Shown here piece after piece: positions 57,939 through 64,000 of a stretch of 64,000 nt of DNA. The position numbers and the translations under genes are program-made. The notes under the pieces are model-generated. The model worked only from the letters and a program-made list of their open reading frames with translations, had not been told where the DNA came from and made no database searches. The stretch is from assembly GCF_028128765.1 (NCBI RefSeq), contig NZ_LBJG01000024.1, positions 1,426,001-1,490,000 of the forward strand, in the 5' to 3' direction. The DNA is from Bradyrhizobium sp. CCBAU 51627 (GTDB lineage: Bacteria > Pseudomonadota > Alphaproteobacteria > Rhizobiales > Xanthobacteraceae). Within the stretch, counting starts at the first letter, position 1. Every line of letters starts with the position of its first letter.

Positions 57939-59558
57939 TTATCGCGCATCCTCCAAGATCATCGTTGCCCCTTTCTCTGCGATCATCGCCGTCGGCGTGT
58001 TGGTATTGCCCGAGGTGATGGTCGGCATGATCGAGGCATCGACGATGCGCAAGCCGCCGAGGCCGTAGAAGCGCAGCCGCTCGTCGACCACCGCCATCGG
58101 ATCGTTCGCCGTTCCCATCTTCGCGGTGCCGACAGGATGGAAGATGGTGGTGCCGATGTCGCCAGCGGCTTTTGCAAGCGAGGCGTCGTCATCGCCGACG
58201 GAGGGGCCGGGCAGATATTCGGTCGGGCGATACTTTGCCAGCGCCTTTTGCCGCATCAGGCGGCGCGTGGTGCGGATGGCGTCGGCGGCGACCTGGCGGT
58301 CGTCGTCGGTCGAAAGGTAATTCGGCGCGATGATCGGCTTTTCGTCCGGTGTTGCCGAGCGCAGGCGCACGGTGCCGCGCGAGGTCGGCTGGAGATTGCA
58401 GGCGCTCACCGTGATCGCGGGGAAGCGGTGCAGCGGATCGCCGAACTTGTCGAGCGACAGCGGTTGCACGTGGAACTGGATGTTGGCGCGCGCACGCGTT
58501 GCGTCGGAGCGCGTGAAGATGCCGAGTTGCGACGGCGCCATGGTCAGCGGACCGCGGCGGCGGAAGGCATAGTCGAGGCCCATCAGGCCACGGCGGAAGA
58601 GGTTGTAATAGGTCTCGTTCAGCGTCCGCACGCCCGCGACCTTGTAGATCGCGCGCTGCTGGAGATGATCCTGCAGATTGCGCCCCACACCGGGTTTCTC
58701 CATCACGATGTCGATGCCAAGGGGCGACAGCCAGTCGGCGGGACCAATGCCGGAGCGATGCAGCACCTGCACGGAGCCGATCGCACCTGCCGAGAGGATC
58801 ACCTCGCGCCTCGCGCGTGCCTCGATGATCTCGCCGTTCTGGATGAAGCGCACACCGACGGCGCGGCCCTGCTCGATGATAAGGCGGTCGACCAGCACAT
58901 GCTTCTCGAGCCGCAGATTGGGGCGGTTCAGCACCGGTTTGAGGAATCCGCGGGCCGACGACCAGCGCCGGCCGCGCTTCTGGTTGACGTGGAAATAGCT
59001 CGTGCCTTCGTTGTCGCCGGTGTTGAAATCCGGAATGCGCTTGATGCCCATTTCCTCTGCGGCATCGCCAACGGCATCGAGAACGGCCCAGGACAGCCGT
59101 GGCGCCTCGATGCGCCAGCCGCCGCCGGCGCCGTGATGCTCGCTCGCGCCTAGGAAGTGATCCTCCAGCCGCTTGAACAGCGGCAGCACGTCATCATAGC
59201 CCCAGCCGGTCATGCCGAGCTGGCGCCAGTGGTCGTAGTCGGCGGCCTGCCCGCGCATCGAGATCATGGCATTGATCGCCGAGCAGCCCCCGATCACCTT
59301 GCCGCGGGGATAGGCGAGCGCGCGGCCGTTCAGTCCCGGCTCGGCTTCGGTCTTGAACATCCAGTCCGAGCGCGGATTGCCGATCGCGAAGAGATAGCCG
59401 ACCGGAATGTGGAACCAGATCCAGTTGTCGTCCCCCCCGGCCTCCAGAATGAGGACGCGATTTTTGGGCTCGGCCGAGAGGCGGTTCGCAAGGATGCAGC
59501 CGGCCGTGCCGGCGCCCACGACAATATAATCAAACTCACCTTCGAGCCGTCTTGGCAT
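57939..59558 (-). CDS. GMC-family FAD oxidoreductase (choline/alcohol dehydrogenase-like)
   Basis: 539 residues. The N-terminal FAD site is DYIVVGAGTAGCILANRL with GMC signature 1 near GRALAYPRGKVIGGCSAIN, and signature 2 at SAGAIGSVQVLHRSGIG. Catalytic His residues are in FHPVGTAKMG and the final GNTNTPTAMIAEKGA region (Asn, not the second His). The family oxidises alcohols such as choline, glucose or polyethylene glycol; the substrate is not fixed here. It is not next to betaine genes. Confidence 0.87.
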   Translation of the reverse strand: MPRRLEGEFDYIVVGAGTAGCILANRLSAEPKNRVLILEAGGDDNWIWFHIPVGYLFAIGNPRSDWMFKTEAEPGLNGRALAYPRGKVIGGCSAINAMISMRGQAADYDHWRQLGMTGWGYDDVLPLFKRLEDHFLGASEHHGAGGGWRIEAPRLSWAVLDAVGDAAEEMGIKRIPDFNTGDNEGTSYFHVNQKRGRRWSSARGFLKPVLNRPNLRLEKHVLVDRLIIEQGRAVGVRFIQNGEIIEARARREVILSAGAIGSVQVLHRSGIGPADWLSPLGIDIVMEKPGVGRNLQDHLQQRAIYKVAGVRTLNETYYNLFRRGLMGLDYAFRRRGPLTMAPSQLGIFTRSDATRARANIQFHVQPLSLDKFGDPLHRFPAITVSACNLQPTSRGTVRLRSATPDEKPIIAPNYLSTDDDRQVAADAIRTTRRLMRQKALAKYRPTEYLPGPSVGDDDASLAKAAGDIGTTIFHPVGTAKMGTANDPMAVVDERLRFYGLGGLRIVDASIMPTITSGNTNTPTAMIAEKGATMILEDAR

Positions 59559-59734
59559 TCTGCTTCCACCCCGGATGGTCCCTAAACGTTCCGCTCTAAT
59601 AGGCAGACAGCCACCACCGGGACAAGCCCTGCCATGAGCAGGGGGCAGAACTACCCTCGATCTGCGGGAGTTAGGTGGACTGGCGCTTGCATGGTAGACA
59701 GTCCTGTATTTTCAACAAAGCTTGAGACTCCTCC

Positions 59735-60907
59735 ATGCCGATCGTGAACCGCGTCGCCGACCTTCAACCCGACATCCAGGCCTGGCGGCGGGACATCCAC
59801 CAGTATCCCGAGCTGCTCTACGACGTTCACCGCACCGCAGCATTCGTTGCCGATCGTCTGCGCGAGTTCGGCTGCGACGAGGTCGTCACCGGCATCGGCC
59901 AGACCGGTGTGGTTGGGGTGATCAAGGGCAGCAAGCCGCCCGGGGAGGGTCTCAAGGCGATCGGCTTGCGCGCCGATATGGATGCTCTCCCTGTCGAGGA
60001 GCAAACCAACCTGCCTTACGCATCCAAGACTCCGGGCAAGATGCACGCCTGCGGCCATGACGGCCACACCGCGATGCTGCTCGGGGCTGCGCGTTATCTC
60101 GCCGAAACCCGCAACTTCGCCGGCGATGCCATCGTGATCTTCCAACCGGCCGAGGAAGGCGGCGCCGGCGGCGCGGCGATGGTCAAGGACGGCATGATGG
60201 AGCGTTTCGGCATCGAGCAGGTCTACGGCATGCATAACGGCCCGGGCATTCCGATCGGCTCATTCGCGATCCGGCCCGGCCCGATCATGGCGTCGACCGA
60301 CGAGGTCGACTTCATGATCGAGGGCCTTGGTGGCCACGCCGCGCGTCCCCACAAATCCATCGATTCCGTTCTCGTGGGCGCGCAGCTGATCACCGCCTTG
60401 CAGTCGATCGTCGCGCGCAGCGTCGATCCACTGGAATCGGCCGTGATCTCGATCTGCGAATTCCACGCCGGCAATGCCCGTAACGTCATTCCGCAAACCG
60501 CGACGCTGAGGGGCACGATCCGCACACTGACGCCCGACGTGCGCAAGCTGGTCGAGAAGCGCGTGCGCGAAGTCGTGGCGGGCGTCGCCCAGATCACCGG
60601 CGCAAAGATCGATCTGCACTACAAGCGCGGTTATCCCGTCGTGAACAACCACGCCGCGGAGACCGAAATCGCGACGCGCATTGCCAAGCAGGTGGCAGGC
60701 GAGGCCAATGTGCTCGAGATGCCGCCGCTGATGGGCGGCGAGGACTTTGCCTACATGCTGGAAGCGCGTCCCGGCGCCTTCATCTTCTGCGGCAACGGCG
60801 ACAGCGCCGGCCTGCACCACCCTGCCTATAATTTCAACGACGAGGCGATCGTGTTCGGCACCTCCTACTGGGTCAAGCTCGTCGAGGAACAGCTCGCGGC
60901 GTCTTGA
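59735..60907 (+). CDS. M20-family amidohydrolase (hippurate hydrolase-like)
   Basis: 390 residues. Metal-site motifs of the M20D subfamily: GLRADMDALPV, HACGHDGHTAMLLGAA, PAEEGGAGG, MHNGP and the final GGEDFAYMLE. The protein would cleave an N-acyl amino acid. It is cytosolic, with no signal peptide. The gene is alone between the GMC and phosphate transporter genes and is followed by its own terminator. Confidence 0.9.
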   Translation: MPIVNRVADLQPDIQAWRRDIHQYPELLYDVHRTAAFVADRLREFGCDEVVTGIGQTGVVGVIKGSKPPGEGLKAIGLRADMDALPVEEQTNLPYASKTPGKMHACGHDGHTAMLLGAARYLAETRNFAGDAIVIFQPAEEGGAGGAAMVKDGMMERFGIEQVYGMHNGPGIPIGSFAIRPGPIMASTDEVDFMIEGLGGHAARPHKSIDSVLVGAQLITALQSIVARSVDPLESAVISICEFHAGNARNVIPQTATLRGTIRTLTPDVRKLVEKRVREVVAGVAQITGAKIDLHYKRGYPVVNNHAAETEIATRIAKQVAGEANVLEMPPLMGGEDFAYMLEARPGAFIFCGNGDSAGLHHPAYNFNDEAIVFGTSYWVKLVEEQLAAS

Positions 60908-60927
60908 TGCGCTGAGGCACGAATGAG

Positions 60928-60954
60928 AAGGGCCCGTGCACCGCGCGGGCCCTT
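60928..60954 (+). terminator. Rho-independent terminator
   Basis: AAGGGCCCG (60928-60936) pairs with CGGGCCCTT (60946-60954), followed by TTGCTT. It lies 20 bases after the amidohydrolase stop and can also serve the convergent phosphate transporter gene. Confidence 0.88.
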
Positions 60955-60978
60955 TTGCTTCCTATGCCGTGTCTCGGC

Positions 60979-62601
60979 TCAGAACAGGTGCGAGAACAGA
61001 TAATAGAGCACGCCCGAGATCAGCATTGCGGCCGGCAGGGTCAGCACCCAGGCCATGGCGATGTTGCGGATCGTGGCCCATTGCAGGCCCGAGCCGTTGG
61101 CGGCCATGGCGCCCGCGATGCCTGATGACAGCACGTGGGTGGTCGAGACCGGCAGGCCGTAGACGTCGGCGGCAGCGATGGTGGCAGCCGCGGTGATCTC
61201 GGCGCAGGCGCCCTGCGCATAGGTCAGGTGGGTCTTGCCGATCTTCTCGCCGACTGTGACGACGATGCGCTTCCAGCCGACCATGGTGCCGAGGCCAAGC
61301 GCAATGGCGACCGCGATCTTCACCCAGCCGGGGATGAACTTCGTGGCGCTGTCGAGCGAGCCCTTGTAGGCGGTGAGCACGGTGACCTCAGCGGCGCTGA
61401 GCTCGGCTTCCCTGTCCTTCATCAGGAAGCGAAGCGCTTCCGAGACGAGATACATGTCGTTGCGGGTGTTGCCGACGAGCTCGGCCGGCACCTTCGCAAG
61501 CGAGCCGTAGGTGGTCACCTGCTTCGCGATGTCGCGCACGAGCACGGCGAGCGACGGGAACGTGCCGCCGTTGACCTCGTGTTGCGCGACGTAGTTGGTC
61601 ACGGCGGGGCGCGGATTGCCGATCACGCTGTAGCCGGCGGCCTTGGCTTCGATGATCTTGCTGGCGGCCTCCGAATTCTGGCTGAACGCGGCGATCTGGC
61701 TCTCCGGCAGCGCGCGGTTGAGCGCGTAGGCGGTCGGGACGGTGCCGATCAGGATCAGCATGATCAGGCCCATGCCCTTCTGGCCGTCATTGGAGCCGTG
61801 GAAGAAGCTCACCAGCGTGCAGGTGAGGATCAGGATGCCCCGGATCCACCACGGCGGCGGCTGGTCGCCCTTCGGCTCACCGAACAGGGCGGGAGTCGCG
61901 CGCAGCAGGACCGTGCGCAGGACCAGCAGCAGGCCGGCGGCGAGAGCGAAACCGAACAGCGGCGACAGCAGCAGCGCCTTGCCGATGTTGATGGCCTGGG
62001 TCCAATCGACGCCGGAGGTGCCGCTGCGGCCATGCAGGACCGCGTTTATAATGCCGACGCCCATGATCGAGCCGATCAGGGTGTGCGAGCTCGAGGCCGG
62101 CAGGCCGAAATACCAGGTGCCGACGTTCCAGATGATGGCGGCGATCAGCAGCGCGAACACCATCGCGAAACCGGCGCTGGAGCCGACCTGGAGGATCAGC
62201 TCGACCGGGAGCAGCGAGACGATGCCGAACGCGACCGCGCCCGAGGACAGCAGCACGCCGAACAGGTTGAACATGCCGGACCAGACCACGGCGACGTGGG
62301 CCGGCAGCGAGCGGGTATAGATCACGGTCGCAACCGCGTTGGCGGTGTCGTGGAAGCCGTTCACGAACTCGAAGCCGAGCGCGATCAGGAGCGCGATGAA
62401 GAGCAGGAGGAAGGGAGCGAACGTCTTGACCTGCGTGCCGGTGGCATCGACGTCGATCCAAATGCTGTAAGCGACGAAGAGCAATGCGGCCGCGATCACC
62501 CCCATGTAGATCACGCCGGTGAGCGGATGGAATCCGCGATTGAGGTCGGGCCCCTTGCTCAAGGCCGGCTCGATGGAGCCCGGCAATGCAACGTCACTCA
62601 T
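60979..62601 (-). CDS. pitA: Pit-family inorganic phosphate transporter
   Basis: 540 residues from the ATG at 62601, preceded by AGGAG; the ORF opening at 62697 lacks a good RBS. About 10-12 helices carry the two PHO4 signatures GFEFVNGFHDTANAVATVIY and DVYGLPVSTTHVLSSGIAG, plus FHGSNDGQKGMG. The ~130-residue soluble loop in the middle is larger than in E. coli PitA (499 residues). It takes up phosphate as a metal-phosphate by proton symport. No pit accessory (DUF47) gene is adjacent. Confidence 0.9.
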   Translation of the reverse strand: MSDVALPGSIEPALSKGPDLNRGFHPLTGVIYMGVIAAALLFVAYSIWIDVDATGTQVKTFAPFLLLFIALLIALGFEFVNGFHDTANAVATVIYTRSLPAHVAVVWSGMFNLFGVLLSSGAVAFGIVSLLPVELILQVGSSAGFAMVFALLIAAIIWNVGTWYFGLPASSSHTLIGSIMGVGIINAVLHGRSGTSGVDWTQAINIGKALLLSPLFGFALAAGLLLVLRTVLLRATPALFGEPKGDQPPPWWIRGILILTCTLVSFFHGSNDGQKGMGLIMLILIGTVPTAYALNRALPESQIAAFSQNSEAASKIIEAKAAGYSVIGNPRPAVTNYVAQHEVNGGTFPSLAVLVRDIAKQVTTYGSLAKVPAELVGNTRNDMYLVSEALRFLMKDREAELSAAEVTVLTAYKGSLDSATKFIPGWVKIAVAIALGLGTMVGWKRIVVTVGEKIGKTHLTYAQGACAEITAAATIAAADVYGLPVSTTHVLSSGIAGAMAANGSGLQWATIRNIAMAWVLTLPAAMLISGVLYYLFSHLF

Positions 62602-62726
62602 TGGAAATTTCTCCTGTCCCAAGGCCCCGATTTTGCGCGCGGCATGTGACAGGCGGTTGAAATGACGGCGGATGAATGCAATGACGCGAGTCATCAACGG
62701 CGGACTGCCGCGGCGTGCCGCTTGCG

Positions 62727-64000
62727 TCAGGCGGCGCGCGAGGATTTCCGTTGTAGCGCGGCGGCGATCTTGAGGTCCGCGACAAAGCGCTGATATTCCA
62801 GCACCTTCGCCTCCGGATCGGGCAGCCGCAGCAGATAGGACGGATGCACCGTCACCAGAGCTTTGCGTCCATCGGGAAGGTCTATGAGCCGGCCGCGGTT
62901 CTTGCCGATGGGCGTGATCTTGCCGAACACGCTTTGCGCGGCGGTCGCGCCCATCGCCACGATGAGATCAGGCTGGACTGCCGAAACTTCCCGTTCATAC
63001 CACTGCCGGCACGCCTTGATCTCCGGCGTTGCCGGCTTCTGGTGCAGGCGGATCTTTCCGCGCGGCACGAATTTGAAATGCTTCACCGCGTTGGTGACAT
63101 AGACTTTCTTGCGGTCGACTCCAGCCTCCGCCAGTGCACGGTCGAGCATCTGGCCGGCTGGACCCACGAACGGATGGCCGGCGAGGTCTTCCTTGTCGCC
63201 GGGCTGCTCGCCCACCAGCATGATATTGGCAGATTTCGGGCCTTCGCCGAACACGGTCTGGGTCGCATCCTTGTAGAGATGGCAGGCGCGGCAATGCGCG
63301 GCCTCTTCACGAAGCGCTTCGAGAGTGTCGGCAGCAAGCTTGCGTTTCATCGAAGCCTCCGGCCGCTTCTGAGGCCTGTGCGGATCGGTTGCGGCGTTGG
63401 CGATCATAGCACCGGTCATGCGCTCGGCGTCCTCGATCAGGGGTTTAATGATCGAAGCCTCCGGCAGGTTCCTCCAGTATTTCTTCGGCATCTCCGCCTG
63501 CATCGCCTTCACCTTGAGCCGCGCCGGATTGAAGATGCTGGCGTAGTAGCGTCGCCAGGTTTCCTCCAGCCGGTCTTCGCCGGGTGCCTCGCTCTTGCTG
63601 ACGCCTGGGGTGAACGAGAGCGCGTGGCCGTCCCAATGCGCGCAGAGGTCCGGCGTCAGGATCGACCAGGGCATATCGGCAAAGCGCCGCGCGAAAAACG
63701 GCGCGGCGAGTTCGACGATGTGATGCTCCGGCTCGAACCAGGCGACGTAATGCGCCTCGCGTTCCCGGCCGATCTCGCGGAAGCGCACGAAGGCTTGCAT
63801 CTTGTGCTCGTCGCGATGAACCGCGCGTGCCATGGCCGTGGCCTTGACGACATCAGGGTCGGTCGCGACCTCCATGAGATCGTGATGGTCCCTCAGGCGC
63901 CAGAGCAGGCGATAGAGGATCGCAAAGCGCTCGCCGTCGCGATGCAGGATCGTGGCCTTGGCGAGCTCGACGAATTTTGCCGATACATTGAATGTGCTGT
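62727..64000 (-). CDS. UdgX-type uracil-DNA glycosylase fused to DUF4130-like domain (5' end outside window)
   Basis: The frame is open to the window edge, so the start is missing; about 424 residues are visible. The N-terminal part matches the DUF4130 region often fused to UdgX. The UDG domain begins near RKLAADTLEALREEAAHCRACH and has GEQPGDKEDLAGHPFVGPAG and the covalent-His loop. In UdgX that loop is KRRIH; here it reads GKIRLHQKP, so the second basic residue is replaced. UdgX removes uracil and stays bonded to DNA through this His. A CxxC (HCRACH) supports an Fe-S cluster. Confidence 0.85.
   Translation of the reverse strand, partial: STFNVSAKFVELAKATILHRDGERFAILYRLLWRLRDHHDLMEVATDPDVVKATAMARAVHRDEHKMQAFVRFREIGREREAHYVAWFEPEHHIVELAAPFFARRFADMPWSILTPDLCAHWDGHALSFTPGVSKSEAPGEDRLEETWRRYYASIFNPARLKVKAMQAEMPKKYWRNLPEASIIKPLIEDAERMTGAMIANAATDPHRPQKRPEASMKRKLAADTLEALREEAAHCRACHLYKDATQTVFGEGPKSANIMLVGEQPGDKEDLAGHPFVGPAGQMLDRALAEAGVDRKKVYVTNAVKHFKFVPRGKIRLHQKPATPEIKACRQWYEREVSAVQPDLIVAMGATAAQSVFGKITPIGKNRGRLIDLPDGRKALVTVHPSYLLRLPDPEAKVLEYQRFVADLKIAAALQRKSSRAA

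Noticed and set aside
61135..62649. A 504-codon plus-strand open frame
   Set aside because: It is antisense to the Pit transporter gene, which has both PHO4 signatures.

Overview
The window is about 64 kb of GC-rich DNA from an alphaproteobacterium, almost certainly Bradyrhizobium or a close relative such as Rhodopseudomonas. The evidence is the codon use, the gene content (hopanoid cluster with shc, hpnH, hpnN and hpnO; hpnP; several chemoreceptors) and dispersed palindromes of a kind I associate with Bradyrhizobium genomes. The assignment is from memory and was not checked by a search. No tRNA, rRNA, CRISPR array, prophage or intact insertion sequence was seen.

Layout. 1-1.2 kb: a truncated 2OG-Fe(II) oxygenase and alkB. 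1.2-9.2 kb: a homoprotocatechuate-type meta-cleavage operon on the minus strand (hydratase, isomerase, semialdehyde dehydrogenase, VOC extradiol dioxygenase, FAH-family enzyme, ThDP enzyme). It is divergent from the MarR regulator hpaR, which is followed by an HpaI-type aldolase. 9.3-13 kb: a UxaA/GarD-family dehydratase, then a PAS protein overlapping a methyl-accepting protein, which looks like an aerotaxis receptor split over two genes. 13.2-19.9 kb: an operon of transglutaminase-DUF2126, circularly permuted ATP-grasp/alpha-E, and transglutaminase. 20.3-26.4 kb: HD phosphohydrolase, alpha/beta hydrolase, folE, Rieske-FAD reductase, HdeD-like and PAP2 membrane proteins. 26.6-28.7 kb: a decayed LysR fragment and a chemoreceptor.

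28.9-35.4 kb is a 2-methylhopanoid locus in which hpnP, the hopanoid C-2 methylase, sits between eutB and eutC of ethanolamine ammonia-lyase, followed by an RND transporter. 36.4-51 kb is the main hopanoid region: hpnC-hpnD-hpnE-shc-hpnG, a roughly 1 kb repeat-filled gap with a strong RNA-like hairpin, hpnH and ispH on the minus strand, then hpnN, a DUF2147 protein and hpnO. Together these make squalene from farnesyl diphosphate, cyclise it to diploptene, attach adenosyl, release adenine, transport the lipid and probably aminate the side chain. hpnP adds the C-2 methyl. hpnA, B, I, J, K, L and M are not in the window.

51-54 kb: an operon of metallophosphoesterase, cupredoxin, ECF sigma and zinc anti-sigma. 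54.2-57.9 kb: a small secreted protein and a three-gene MacAB-like exporter. 57.9-64 kb: GMC oxidoreductase, M20 amidohydrolase, Pit phosphate transporter, and a UdgX-type uracil-DNA glycosylase fused to a DUF4130-like region and cut by the window end.
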